A DNA stretch of 64,000 bases from Guptibacillus algicola (GTDB lineage Bacteria; Bacillota; Bacilli; Bacillales; Guptibacillaceae), in contig NZ_JAIVAF010000001.1 in assembly GCF_020171805.1 (NCBI RefSeq), positions 186,001-250,000 on the forward strand, in the 5' to 3' direction. Under the pieces are notes generated by a model that did no database searches, was not told the origin of the DNA, and worked only from the letters and a program-made list of their open reading frames with translations. Positions 46,343 through 58,602 of this stretch are shown here, piece by piece. Position 1 is the first letter of the stretch; every line of letters starts with the position of its first letter. A program made the translations under genes and the position numbers.

Positions 46343-47965
46343 CTATTTCAATTGACTCGGGAACTCCGTAAGATCGATCCCCCATACTACCGGCATATAG
46401 AAATAAACGGCTAATGCGATAATGAGGATGGACGTGATATTAAGCCAGAAACCCGCTTTTGCCATATCCGGTATTTTTAAATAACCAGACCCAAACACTA
46501 CCGCATTCGGAGGTGTTGCAACCGGAAGCATAAATGCGCAGCTCGCTGCCACGCCTGCACCGATCATAAGAGCATATGGATGCACTGAAATTGCCGCAGA
46601 TAGAGATGCCATAATCGGAAACATCATTGTTGCTGTTGCTGTATTCGATGTGATTTCCGTAAGAAAAATGACGAGTGCAGTTACGGCAAGTAAGATAACA
46701 AATAGATGCACTCCTTCAAGGACTGTCAATTGTTCACCAATCCATTTAGCAAGCCCTGACTCCTGAAACCCTGCTGCAATCGCTAACCCAGCTCCAAATA
46801 ATAGTAGAATGCCCCAAGGAAGACCTTTAGCCGTCTCCCAATCAAGCAGATAAGAACCTTTTTTTGTTGGCGAAGGGATGATAAAGAGTATGATAGCAGC
46901 CGACATCGCTATGACAGTGTCATTAATGTTTGGATTAAGATCACTTAAAACAAACGAACGACTAATCCAAGCAAATGCGGTTAAAGTAAATACTGCCATC
47001 ACGATTTTTTCCTCAACAGACATTGACCCTAGCTCTTTTCTTTGTTTCGTGATAACCTCTTTCCCTCCAGGGAGCTCCTTCAGCTGCATAGGGAACGCAA
47101 GCTTAACAAGGTAGTACCAACAACCGATCAATAATACCAACACGATCGGTACACCAAACATCATCCATCTAGCGAAAGATATTTCAATTCCATATAGCTC
47201 ATTTACGACCGCTGCAAAAAACGTGTTTGGCGGCGTTCCAATCAATGTAGCTAAGCCCCCAATCGAGGCACTATAAGCGATTCCCAACATAACTGCTTTC
47301 CCAAAAGGAAACTTCTTCATTCGGTCATCATCTAGATCCAACTGATCAGAAACTTGATAGATCACCGCCATCCCTATCGGAACCATCATCATGGATGTCG
47401 CTGTATTTGAAATCCACATCGAAAGAAATCCTGTCGCGGTCATAAACCCAAGTACGATCTTCTCCGTGCTCGTCCCAATTGCAGAAATAATAATGAGAGC
47501 GATTCTCTTATGTAAATTCCATTTCTGCATAGAAAGCGCTATCAAAAATCCTCCCATGAATAGAAAAATCGTATTATCTCCATAAGCTGAAGCTGTCATT
47601 CCACCTTCGAGCCCTTCCGTAAGGGGAAACAAAATAAGCGGTAAAAGGGACGTAGCAGGAATAGGGATCGCCTCTGTTATCCACCAGGTTGCAATCCAGG
47701 CTGTGCTCGCGAGAATGGCGAGTGCTTCACCTGATAAACCTGACGGATGAAAGAAAAGTAATATACATGCAAAAAGTGCTGGACCAAGCAATAATCCAAT
47801 GCTCTTTCGTTTGTCAAACTCCGTTTTGTTGCCTGGTGTGTAACCCGGAGTGTTTTTTTCTTTGGATGTAGAAGGGATTTCAGTGTTATTTGAAGAAGCG
47901 AATGTTAAGAGTTCTTTTGCACGTCCATGTTCCAACCACAACTTGTTCCATAAGCTCACTAGCAT
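46343..47965 (-). CDS. SLC13/DASS family sodium:dicarboxylate symporter
   Basis: The 540-residue carrier has the two SNT motifs that bind sodium and carboxylate (WISNTATSMMMVP and ITSNTATATMMFP) in pseudo-symmetric halves, and about eleven hydrophobic helices. It should take up succinate, malate, fumarate or tartrate with sodium. An N-terminal cytoplasmic extension of about 55 residues precedes the first helix and is longer than in many homologues. The start is uncertain by a few codons (ATG or GTG). Confidence 0.88.
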   Translation of the reverse strand: MLVSLWNKLWLEHGRAKELLTFASSNNTEIPSTSKEKNTPGYTPGNKTEFDKRKSIGLLLGPALFACILLFFHPSGLSGEALAILASTAWIATWWITEAIPIPATSLLPLILFPLTEGLEGGMTASAYGDNTIFLFMGGFLIALSMQKWNLHKRIALIIISAIGTSTEKIVLGFMTATGFLSMWISNTATSMMMVPIGMAVIYQVSDQLDLDDDRMKKFPFGKAVMLGIAYSASIGGLATLIGTPPNTFFAAVVNELYGIEISFARWMMFGVPIVLVLLIGCWYYLVKLAFPMQLKELPGGKEVITKQRKELGSMSVEEKIVMAVFTLTAFAWISRSFVLSDLNPNINDTVIAMSAAIILFIIPSPTKKGSYLLDWETAKGLPWGILLLFGAGLAIAAGFQESGLAKWIGEQLTVLEGVHLFVILLAVTALVIFLTEITSNTATATMMFPIMASLSAAISVHPYALMIGAGVAASCAFMLPVATPPNAVVFGSGYLKIPDMAKAGFWLNITSILIIALAVYFYMPVVWGIDLTEFPSQLK

Positions 47966-48266
47966 TCCTTTATTACCCTCCTATCTTTTTATTTCTTTTA
48001 AGTGTAGAAGTTGTGATTGAATGCTGTCAATTTTATTCATAAGGACAGGTAGATGGTCTCATTTTGCACAAGGACTTTAGTCGTATATCATTACAAAACA
48101 TGTAATCCCAACAATGAAACCCCCTCAAATTTCCATAAGGGGCGAATAATGTAAGTTGATAGGATTAAATGTTATAATATTCTTACTACTATACTCACCT
48201 TATTCTCAACACCCGTTTCAGCAAGCGCTTAAAGACAATGCTCAAAATCGATCCAGGGGGTATTAG
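47966..48266. other. Intergenic region with candidate operator and extended -10 promoter
   Basis: The 301-bp region separates divergent genes. ATTACA-N5-TGTAAT (48090-48106) is an inverted repeat that could serve the SLC13 gene. TGTTATAAT (about 48170-48178) is an extended -10 element for the downstream plus-strand gene. A 33-codon ORF starting at ATG 48053 has no supporting features. Confidence 0.4.
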
Positions 48267-48944
48267 ATGAGAAAAATACAACAAACTACAATTAATTCTG
48301 TTGTTAAATATGGACAAACAAAATTACCTAAATCAGCCAACACAGAATGTCCTGAGTGCGGAAACACCGCCTCTTTTCACTTGAAGTTTGATTATCAAAT
48401 TAACCAAACGGTGTTTTCAACGTTTTCAAGATGCTCAGTATGCAAAGAGTCCATTCTCTTTGTATTAATCAAAACTTCCACAAGCGAGCAGGGCGAAGAA
48501 GTAGAACTATTTGTGCACCAAACTTCCTTTACTAGAGAGCCACTCGGCAGATTGGTTGGCACAGCAAGGCTTCCGGATGACCTAGAACGAGTTTATCGCT
48601 CAGCTGTTAATGTACATAATATGAAAGACTGGACTGCTACAGCCGTCATGGCAAACCGTGTCCTAGAAAGCATCACACGGAGCTTCTTAGCAGACAATGA
48701 ACTTACTCAACCACTGTCGAAGCAGCTTGAAGCTCTTGCGAAACAAGTTGATCTTGAAGAGCCGATTGTGCGACTTGGACAATTGATGGGGAAAGGAAGT
48801 AATTTGCATAATCTTCTTTGCCTAGAAAATTCCACAAGCGAAGAAACTGCTAATCTCATCATTGATTTATTGGACTCATTGATTGAATATCTATATATCC
48901 TACCTCAAAAGATCGTTCATCTGCAAAAGCAAATTGAAGAATAA
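48267..48944 (+). CDS. DUF4145-like protein with zinc ribbon
   Basis: The 225-residue protein has a rubredoxin-like zinc ribbon (CPECG near residue 30 and CSVCKES near 53) and then a helical domain with WTATAVMANRVLESITRSFL (about 113-132). That pattern matches DUF4145, in which R/A-x-x-LE helices are conserved. DUF4145 occurs alone and fused to restriction enzymes. Here it is single, without nucleases nearby. Function unknown. Confidence 0.7.
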   Translation: MRKIQQTTINSVVKYGQTKLPKSANTECPECGNTASFHLKFDYQINQTVFSTFSRCSVCKESILFVLIKTSTSEQGEEVELFVHQTSFTREPLGRLVGTARLPDDLERVYRSAVNVHNMKDWTATAVMANRVLESITRSFLADNELTQPLSKQLEALAKQVDLEEPIVRLGQLMGKGSNLHNLLCLENSTSEETANLIIDLLDSLIEYLYILPQKIVHLQKQIEE

Positions 48945-48988
48945 AAGAAACCAGGCCGTCGCCTTTGACTGGCCTGGTTTCTTTTATT
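48940..48988. terminator. Bidirectional terminator, 18-bp stem
   Basis: AATAAAAGAAACCAGGCC pairs perfectly with the segment 48971-48988. The stop codons of both convergent genes lie within the stem. Confidence 0.92.
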
Positions 48989-50291
48989 CTTCTACTGTGG
49001 TTTCTTTTCGAAATGAAGGATAATTGATGCTGATTGCAATAATTCCCGCTACTGCCGTTAATAACGGATAGATGGAATAAGGGATGAGTGCTAAGGGCGA
49101 AATTGAAGCTAGGCCAGCTGCCGCTAACAACTGTGCTCCATATGGCAACATTCCTTGAACACTTCCAGAAAAGATATCCAGGATACTTGCAGATTTTCTA
49201 GCATCTACGTGATATTCCAGAGAAATGTTCTTCGCTAGTGGTCCACCCATGATAATGGATATCGTATTATTAGCCGTGGATAAATCAAGGATCGTTGCAA
49301 GTCCGGCGATACCGAACTCTGCTCCTTTTCGTGATTTCACTCGATTAAGGATTTTATCAAGAACGTACTGAACGCCCCCATTGTATCGGATTACTTCGAT
49401 CATTCCCCCTATAATCAACGCAATCATAGCAAGGTCTTCCATGCCTTTGATTCCATCAGTTACTGTAGAAACGAGGCCGCTCACACCAAACGTACCGTTG
49501 AATAGGCCTACCACCCCTGCAAACAACGTTCCGCTAACGAGCACTATTAGCACATTGACTCCTACTATGGCTGCTATTAATACCCCAAGATAAGGTAACA
49601 CGGTAATAAACTCAAATGATTTCCCGCCATCGATTGCTGCCTTTTCTCCCATCGTTAAAAATCCATAAATGATAGCAGTAATAATGGCAGCAGGCAGTAC
49701 GATGAAAAAGTTCACCTTAAATTTGTCTTTCATCTTTGTGTTTTGTGTTCGAACAGCTGCAATCGTCGTATCCGATATCATGGAAAGGTTATCTCCAAAC
49801 ATTGCTCCGCCAATAACGGCAGATAGTGTAAGAGCAACCGAAATACCCGTCTGCTCTGCAATTCCAATCCCAATCGGGGCCAACGCTACAATGGTCCCCA
49901 TCGATGTCCCCATCGATATCGATATAAAACAACCGATCAAAAACAAGCCAACAACGAGAAGACTTGCTGGCAATAGAGAGATGCCCAGATTTACGATCGA
50001 ATCTACAGCCCCTATTTTTTTCGCCGTTTCAGCAAAGGCTCCTGCTAATAAAAAGACCAAAATCATTAAAATAATATTGGAGTTTCCAGCTCCTCGGCAA
50101 AAAACTTCTACTTTTTTCATGAAGTTTTCTTTTCGATTCATTGCGAGCGCTACTCCTGCTGCAATCAATGAAGCAAGCACAACAGGCATGCTATAAAAAT
50201 CTTTCGTTACAACTGCTGTTCCGATAAAAAGCAAAATAAATATCCCAAGTGGAATCAGCGCAAAGCCATTCCCTTTTATTTCTTTTTCCAT
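48984..50291 (-). CDS. NhaC-family transporter, probable methionine permease (MetT-like)
   Basis: The 435-residue protein has about eleven hydrophobic helices and belongs to the NhaC Na+/H+ antiporter family (features SMGTSMGTIVALAPIGIGIAE and GAMFGDNLSMISDTTIAA). Start: ATG 9 bases after AAGGAG; the open extension upstream is riboswitch leader. An S-box precedes it. Published comparative genomics proposed S-box-controlled NhaC-type proteins (MetT) as methionine transporters. I therefore infer methionine or a sulfur-containing substrate rather than plain sodium/proton exchange. Confidence 0.82.
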   Translation of the reverse strand: MEKEIKGNGFALIPLGIFILLFIGTAVVTKDFYSMPVVLASLIAAGVALAMNRKENFMKKVEVFCRGAGNSNIILMILVFLLAGAFAETAKKIGAVDSIVNLGISLLPASLLVVGLFLIGCFISISMGTSMGTIVALAPIGIGIAEQTGISVALTLSAVIGGAMFGDNLSMISDTTIAAVRTQNTKMKDKFKVNFFIVLPAAIITAIIYGFLTMGEKAAIDGGKSFEFITVLPYLGVLIAAIVGVNVLIVLVSGTLFAGVVGLFNGTFGVSGLVSTVTDGIKGMEDLAMIALIIGGMIEVIRYNGGVQYVLDKILNRVKSRKGAEFGIAGLATILDLSTANNTISIIMGGPLAKNISLEYHVDARKSASILDIFSGSVQGMLPYGAQLLAAAGLASISPLALIPYSIYPLLTAVAGIIAISINYPSFRKETTVEE

Positions 50292-50327
50292 TACACTTAC
50301 TCCTTGTTTATATAATTTGTAGCAATC

Positions 50328-50360
50328 AAAAAAAGCCCACTTCAAGAGAAGAGGGCTTTC
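50328..50360 (-). terminator. Riboswitch-controlled terminator of the S-box leader
   Basis: AAGCCC-T-CTTC pairs with GAAG-T-GGGCTT around TCTT, followed on the minus strand by TTTTTTT. It lies directly after the aptamer, as needed for SAM-dependent termination. Confidence 0.85.
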
Positions 50361-50362
50361 AC

Positions 50363-50466
50363 TCTTATCTCTCAAGATTTCTCTTGCTGGAAGCAGCACC
50401 TTTCTGATTAACAGAGGTTGCTGAAGCTTCACAGGGCCAGTTCCCTCCACTTCTCTTGATAAGAAC
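50363..50466 (-). ncRNA. SAM-I riboswitch (S-box)
   Basis: On the minus strand the conserved S-box blocks occur in order: TTATCAAGAG, GGAGGGAACTGGCCC, TGAAGCTTCAGCAACC, AAAGGTGCTGCTTCCAGC and TTGAGAGATAAG. CTTATC at the 5' end and GATAAG at the 3' end close helix P1. SAM binding is expected to stabilise the terminator downstream and shut off the NhaC-type gene. Confidence 0.93.
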
Positions 50467-50488
50467 TATTCGATTATTAGTGTTATGA

Positions 50489-50518
50489 AGTTTATCACGC
50501 CTTATTCTATTTCGTCAA
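50489..50518 (-). promoter_or_regulatory. Sigma-A promoter of the S-box transcript
   Basis: TTGACG (50513-50518) and TAAACT (50489-50494) lie on the minus strand with an 18-bp spacer, about 23 bp upstream of the aptamer. Confidence 0.6.
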
Positions 50519-50562
50519 TAATTAAGTCGAATCGTGTCGTTTAACAATGTGCTACAAGCTAG

Positions 50563-51402
50563 CTACCTTTGAATAAATGTTTGGATATCTCTTAATATGG
50601 AATGCGGCTGCTCTTCAGGAAGCAAATGACCTGTCTTTTCATATACGATCAACTCTGAATTTGGAAGATCCTTCGCTAATCGTTTCCCAATCTGTAGCGG
50701 TACAACTTTATCATGTTCGCCCCATATCAATAAACTCGGAGTTTCGATAGTCCTTAACTCTTCTTCCGAAAGATCTCCTTCTCGGTCTCGAATCATCCGT
50801 ACAAGTGAGCGGAAAATCCCCTCATTAAAGAAAGGCTGAATATACCCATCCACCATTTCTTCATCGATCAACTCGGGATCATACACACAATTTATTAGAT
50901 TCCCTTTCGCTCCCTTACGTGAAAGCCAGCGTTTTAAATACATTGAGAAAAAAGGCAAATAAGATGAGTACACAAGACTCTGTTTGGCCTTTTCTAGATA
51001 GCCAGAACTACAAAGCAGGATATTTTTCTTAACAAGGTCTCCATTCAAGCCTGAGGCTCTCAGTGCCACTTGTCCCCCCATCGAATGACCAATCATAACG
51101 GTCTCGTCAATACTTAACCGCTCAAGCAGTTCGATCACTACTTCTGCGAAGTTTTGATACGAATGAACAAAAGTACTGGATTTTTCAGTTCTTCCAAACG
51201 GGGGGAGATCGATGGCTACAACCGTGTAGTGCTTCGAAAGCAAAGGGATGAGCCTTCGGTAACTGAACGTTGAGGACAAAAATCCATGTAGTAACGTTAA
51301 AACAGGACGATCAGAAGTAACGTCATTCTTATGATATTCATAATGAATATCAATTCCTTTAATGTTTTCCTTATAATGTTTGAGATTCTGAACAGGCAGC
51401 AT
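50563..51402 (-). CDS. Alpha/beta hydrolase
   Basis: The 279-residue protein (ATG start with GGAG 10 bases upstream) has LLHGFLSS (oxyanion HG), the nucleophile elbow IGHSMGGQVA, an Asp in LLIWGEHDKVVP and the His in KTGHLLPEEQP, so the Ser-Asp-His triad is complete. The length and cap domain are typical of esterase/peroxidase-like hydrolases of Bacillus. The substrate is unknown. Confidence 0.85.
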   Translation of the reverse strand: MLPVQNLKHYKENIKGIDIHYEYHKNDVTSDRPVLTLLHGFLSSTFSYRRLIPLLSKHYTVVAIDLPPFGRTEKSSTFVHSYQNFAEVVIELLERLSIDETVMIGHSMGGQVALRASGLNGDLVKKNILLCSSGYLEKAKQSLVYSSYLPFFSMYLKRWLSRKGAKGNLINCVYDPELIDEEMVDGYIQPFFNEGIFRSLVRMIRDREGDLSEEELRTIETPSLLIWGEHDKVVPLQIGKRLAKDLPNSELIVYEKTGHLLPEEQPHSILRDIQTFIQR

Positions 51403-51496
51403 CTTACATTTCACTCCGTATGATAGTTTGTACGTATTTTACCCCTTTTTGCTAAGGAAAAACGTGTTCTATTTTGGAGAGTGTTACCAGCCACCG

Positions 51497-51826
51497 CTAC
51501 TCTTCTCCCACATGAACGAGGCTCTCAAAAGAGATGTTCTGTCTCCTCTCATTCATATCAACAATTCGTAATTCCATATTGAGTTGGTCGATATAATGAA
51601 CATATCCTTTCACTACATTAGTCATACCCTTTTGGAAGTAGTGAAAAGTAAGAGGGCGATGAAATGCCATCGCTTCGCATATAACGTCGTTCATTTCCTC
51701 CATTTTCTGTTCATCGAGCTCAGGTTTTTGGTTTTTCCCGTCTTCCTCTTTCCATTCTCTCAGTTCTTTAACATGCTCTGGCAGCATCATTGAAGTCCAT
51801 TTGATATTTCCTCGATCACGAATCAC
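51497..51826 (-). CDS. YolD-like protein
   Basis: This 109-residue protein of the YolD family has the typical RGNIKWTSMMLPEHV beginning and a beta-rich C-terminus (PLTFHYFQKGMTNVVKGYVHYID). YolD proteins are encoded next to Y-family polymerases in Bacillus (uvrX-yolD, yqjW-yqzH) and are thought to act as accessory factors. It starts at GTG 17 bp after the polymerase stop, so it shares the SOS operon. Confidence 0.88.
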   Translation of the reverse strand: MIRDRGNIKWTSMMLPEHVKELREWKEEDGKNQKPELDEQKMEEMNDVICEAMAFHRPLTFHYFQKGMTNVVKGYVHYIDQLNMELRIVDMNERRQNISFESLVHVGEE

Positions 51827-51843
51827 TGTAGCTCAACTCCTTC

Positions 51844-53100
51844 CTATGCTTTGTGGCCTCCGACAAGTTTGCTTCGATGCAATGCTGTACCAGCCTCCGT
51901 GTAGGAAACAGCTCGGAGCAGAGCATCAGACCCGTATTTTTCTCTTATCGAATCCATAACATAGCCAAGGTCTCGTTGCTTTGGTCGTTTCATATTGAAA
52001 AGGTCCAGCTGCACTTCTTCATCTTCACAAATATTCGAAAGAGCGATCGATATTTTCCTGACCGTTCTCCCTGTATAAAATTCCTGAAAGAGCTGCAAGC
52101 ATACGTCGTAAATTTCAAGTGTGATCGAAGTCGGACTGTCGATACTTCTCGACCTATGAAAGCCTCCGCCTCCTTCGTCTTTACTGTAGCCAATTCCAAG
52201 ACTAATCGTACGCCCGGCTTTTCCTGCTCTTCTCGCGCGTCTCGCTACCTCTTCGCTCATTTCTAAAATCACGTGTTTGACTTCTTTTTGTTCATGATAA
52301 TCTCTTAGTAGGATCTGGCTTTTCCCAAAGCTGACTTGCCCTTGCATAATCGGAGCTCCAATTTCAGAAAGGTCCACTCCCCAGGCGTGATGATAAAGCT
52401 GGTTTCCCATCACCCCGAATTTTTGTTCAAGAAGATGCAAAGGGTATTTTGCCAACTGCTCGACATTCATAATCCCCATTCGATTGAGGGTCCGCTCAAG
52501 ACGCGGGCCGATCCCCCACATTTTACTAAGGGGCGAGATAGACCAAACCTTTTTAGGAATGTCATCGTACGTCCACTCAGCAACTCCATACTTCTTCGCC
52601 TCTAAATCAAGGCAAAGCTTTGCCATCAACATATTTGGCCCAATTCCAATGGCACAGGGTAGACCAAATGTTTCACTGATCTCTTTCCTAATCTTATTAG
52701 CTGCCTCAAAACGTCCTCCCCAGAGACGTTCCGTCCCATCGATTTGAAGAAAAGATTCGTCCACGCTATACGTGTGAATGCATTCTTTTGGAACATACCG
52801 ATGAAAGAGCCTCGTGATCTCCATCGATTGTTTTAAATAAGAGGACATCCTTGCATTTACGATATGAATGCGAGAATCATTTGGAATTTCAAAGAGCCTA
52901 TTTCCAGTTCGTATATCAAAGTCTCTTTTTAATGCAGGTGAAGCCGCTAAAACAACGCTACCTTGACGTTCTGTATCACCTACCACAGCAAGATAGCACG
53001 TTAAAGGATCCAGTCCCATCTCGACTGCCGAGCAACTCGCATAAAAACTCTTCATATCGACACACAAAATGGTTTTCTTTTCAAACTTCGAATAATCCAT
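51844..53100 (-). CDS. Y-family translesion DNA polymerase (UvrX/YqjW type)
   Basis: The 418-residue protein has the Y-family catalytic core: ILCVDMKSFYASC (metal-binding Asp), TYSVDESFLQIDGT (second acidic pair), HhH motif WGIGPRLERTLNRMGI and a little-finger domain. It resembles the UvrX/YqjW branch, not DinB (PolY1). Start: ATG 7 bases after AGGGGTG. SOS boxes upstream and YolD downstream suggest DNA-damage-induced mutagenesis. Confidence 0.93.
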   Translation of the reverse strand: MDYSKFEKKTILCVDMKSFYASCSAVEMGLDPLTCYLAVVGDTERQGSVVLAASPALKRDFDIRTGNRLFEIPNDSRIHIVNARMSSYLKQSMEITRLFHRYVPKECIHTYSVDESFLQIDGTERLWGGRFEAANKIRKEISETFGLPCAIGIGPNMLMAKLCLDLEAKKYGVAEWTYDDIPKKVWSISPLSKMWGIGPRLERTLNRMGIMNVEQLAKYPLHLLEQKFGVMGNQLYHHAWGVDLSEIGAPIMQGQVSFGKSQILLRDYHEQKEVKHVILEMSEEVARRARRAGKAGRTISLGIGYSKDEGGGGFHRSRSIDSPTSITLEIYDVCLQLFQEFYTGRTVRKISIALSNICEDEEVQLDLFNMKRPKQRDLGYVMDSIREKYGSDALLRAVSYTEAGTALHRSKLVGGHKA

Positions 53101-53135
53101 CTCTACCACCCCTTTTCACTCTTTTTACCAAAACA

Positions 53136-53149
53136 AGAACACTAGTTCT
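53136..53149. promoter_or_regulatory. Second LexA (SOS) box
   Basis: AGAACACTAGTTCT matches the Bacillus SOS consensus CGAAC-N4-GTTCG except for the outermost bases. It lies downstream of the -10 of the polymerase promoter. Confidence 0.6.
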
Positions 53150-53165
53150 CTATATCTATACCCGT

Positions 53166-53195
53166 ATTTTACCCGAATATACGTTCGCATATCAA
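53166..53195 (-). promoter_or_regulatory. Promoter with embedded LexA box, Y-polymerase operon
   Basis: TTGATA (53190-53195) and TAAAAT (53166-53171) are separated by 18 bp on the minus strand. The spacer contains CGAATATACGTTCG (53174-53187), a 9 of 10 match to CGAAC-N4-GTTCG. LexA bound there would block RNA polymerase directly. Confidence 0.75.
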
Positions 53196-53264
53196 TAAGT
53201 ACTTTCTTCCAACGGAGGAATATTTGTTTGATGCTCGGCTGCTACGAAGAAATGAGAAGGTAGT

Positions 53265-53298
53265 AACACACGGGACTTTAATCCCCCGGTGTTTATTT
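53265..53298. other. Isolated hairpin between polymerase and protease genes
   Basis: AACAC and CGGG pair with CCCG and GTGTT around an A/T-rich loop, followed by TTTATTT on the plus strand. It looks like a terminator but has no gene before it. The rest of 53196-53330 shows nothing else I can name. Confidence 0.35.
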
Positions 53299-53330
53299 AA
53301 TCAGTGCTAATGCACTATTCCTCCCTCCGA

Positions 53331-55033
<1,703 letters not shown>

Positions 55034-55049
55034 CATTCACTCACAAGCA

Positions 55050-55081
55050 GCACCCATGACTTTGGTCATGGGTGCCTTTTC
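55050..55081 (+). terminator. Terminator of protease copy 1
   Basis: An 11-bp perfect stem (GCACCCATGAC / GTCATGGGTGC) with loop TTTG is followed by CTTTTC, so the two protease genes are separate transcription units. Confidence 0.85.
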
Positions 55082-55112
55082 ATTTGCAGTACTAACGAAA
55101 TGATTGGTAATG

Positions 55113-56851
<1,739 letters not shown>

Positions 56852-56861
56852 CTTTATCACT

Positions 56862-56897
56862 TACACGCAGTTCTTTCTCTAGGAGCTGCGTGTTTTA
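56862..56897 (+). terminator. Terminator of protease copy 2
   Basis: ACACGCAG pairs with CTGCGTGT around a partly paired loop, followed by TTTTAA. Confidence 0.75.
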
Positions 56898-56956
56898 ATG
56901 TTTCACGTTAAAAGGAGCGGGAATGAGTAAGGTAGAAAATGTCAGGAGGTACTAAA

Positions 56957-57760
56957 ATGGGAATTTTCAATAAAGATGCATTAAAACACCAGCACGTTAT
57001 TATAACTGGAGCAACAGGCGGAATTGGTTACGAAACTGCAAAGGCTGCCGTACAGGCGGGGGCATCCATCACGATAACAGGCAGAAATGAAGAAAAGCTG
57101 ACAGAACTCAAAGAAGCATGTTTGAAACTAGCAAAAGATGCACAGGTAGCTATCATTCCTGCTGATCTTACAAATGAAAATGATCGTTCAAAACTTGTTG
57201 AGGGTGCTGTAGAAGAAAACGGACCGATAACCGGTCTTGTTAATTCAGCAGGCATTGGTGGCGGAGATACGCTGGATGCTTTGAAAGAAGAAGATTTACG
57301 AAATGTGATGGAACTTAATTATACGGCGACAGTATTGCTTACACAGCTCGTCTACAACAAAATGCGAAGCGATGATCAAAAAGGCGCGATCGTTAACCTC
57401 TCTTCTCTTTCCGGTCTTCGTGGGACGTTCGGAGGTACAGCTTACAGCGCATCAAAATTCGCAATCACTGGCTTCACACAGTCGTTTGCTCATGAAGCGA
57501 TTCAGCACGGCATTCGCGTCAACGCAGTCTGCCCGGGCTTCGTTGATACTGAAATGGGAAGAAATAGTATCGAAGCGAAAGGTAAAAGAGAAAACAAAAG
57601 CTTTGAAGAAGAATTACAAGCTGTCGAGAAAGCACTGCCATCAGGAAGAATTACGCAACCAGAAGAAGTAGCGAATAGTATCGTGTACCTTCTCTCGAAT
57701 GCTTCTGATAACATTATTGGAGAATCATTGAAAATATCAGGTGGTAGTGTGATGAGATAA
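56957..57760 (+). CDS. SDR family oxidoreductase (classical)
   Basis: The 267-residue protein (ATG 7 bases after AGGAGG) has TGATGGIG (18-25), NSAGIGGG, catalytic YSASK (Tyr and Lys) and the 3-ketoacyl-reductase-like PGFVDTEMGRN and SGGSVMR end. It is a cytoplasmic NAD(P)H-dependent reductase of unknown substrate, possibly FabG-like. It is a single gene with a strong terminator. Confidence 0.86.
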   Translation: MGIFNKDALKHQHVIITGATGGIGYETAKAAVQAGASITITGRNEEKLTELKEACLKLAKDAQVAIIPADLTNENDRSKLVEGAVEENGPITGLVNSAGIGGGDTLDALKEEDLRNVMELNYTATVLLTQLVYNKMRSDDQKGAIVNLSSLSGLRGTFGGTAYSASKFAITGFTQSFAHEAIQHGIRVNAVCPGFVDTEMGRNSIEAKGKRENKSFEEELQAVEKALPSGRITQPEEVANSIVYLLSNASDNIIGESLKISGGSVMR

Positions 57761-57762
57761 AG

Positions 57763-57804
57763 AAAGCGAGCATCCGGATTCTATAGGATGCTCGCTTATT
57801 TTTA
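57763..57804 (+). terminator. Terminator of the SDR gene
   Basis: A 12-bp perfect stem (AAGCGAGCATCC / GGATGCTCGCTT) is followed by ATTTTTAATT. Confidence 0.88.
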
Positions 57805-57810
57805 ATTAAA

Positions 57811-58602
57811 CTATTTTTGATTAAAGAAACGACCGCCCACTTTTTCGATCAAACCGGGCGCTGCATGATAAACTTTTGCTCCTGCATTCATCCAACCAGG
57901 AAGATTCACTTCTCGCTTCCCTTTTTTAATTGCTGAGATGATTTCGCCTGACACTTTTTCAGGTGTAAGCATCATTTTCTCTACGTTCTTTGTGTAATTT
58001 CCACTACTGTCTGCAACCTCAAAGAAATTTGTCTTAATTGGACCGGGATTAACAGTCATCACGCTAATTCCATATGGCTTCATTTCGAGTCGAAGGCTAT
58101 TCGAGAAACCGAGTACTGCGTGTTTTGTAGCAGAATACGCTGCAGATTTCGGAGTAGCAATCTTGCCTGCCTGAGATGCCACATTGATGATAAGACCTCT
58201 CCCTGCTTCCATCATGCTAGGCAGTACATGTGAAGTAAAACGCATTAACCCGATCACATTCACATCGAACATCGCTTCTATTTCTTTCATATCGGCGTCC
58301 GCAAAGTTATTGAATTTCCCAAAACCTGCGTTATTGATCAGGATGTCTACATGGGGCATTTCTTCTAACAAACGAGGAAGAAGTTCATCTACATGACTTC
58401 CATTTCCTACGTCTATCGGCCATACTGCAGGCGTATACCCTCCTTCAGATTCGATATGATTCTTTAACTGAATTAAATTAGCTTCAGTTCGCGCCACAAG
58501 AATAAGCCTAGCACCTTGTTTGGCTAAATCTAATGCAAGTTGACGGCCAATTCCACTTGAAGCCCCGGTAATAAGTATTACTTTATCCTTCATATTCTTC
58601 AT
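57811..58602 (-). CDS. SDR family oxidoreductase (DltE/YqjQ-like)
   Basis: The 263-residue protein has TGASSGIG (12-19), NNAGFG, a YSATKHAVLGFSNSL active-site helix and the NPGPIKTNFF loop. The group (YqjQ, DltE) includes NADPH-dependent reductases of broad aldehydes and ketones. In B. subtilis yqjQ follows yqjP (MBL hydrolase), yqjL and related genes, and here too an MBL gene precedes it with a 20-bp overlap. Start: ATG 6 bases after AGGAG. Confidence 0.87.
   Translation of the reverse strand: MKNMKDKVILITGASSGIGRQLALDLAKQGARLILVARTEANLIQLKNHIESEGGYTPAVWPIDVGNGSHVDELLPRLLEEMPHVDILINNAGFGKFNNFADADMKEIEAMFDVNVIGLMRFTSHVLPSMMEAGRGLIINVASQAGKIATPKSAAYSATKHAVLGFSNSLRLEMKPYGISVMTVNPGPIKTNFFEVADSSGNYTKNVEKMMLTPEKVSGEIISAIKKGKREVNLPGWMNAGAKVYHAAPGLIEKVGGRFFNQK

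Noticed and set aside
48053-48154. Possible 33-residue peptide gene
   Set aside because: No hydrophobic, toxin-like or conserved features, and the context is an ordinary intergenic control region.
50292-50450. N-terminal extension of the NhaC-type protein
   Set aside because: The frame runs through the S-box riboswitch; the conserved protein begins at the SD-preceded ATG at 50291.
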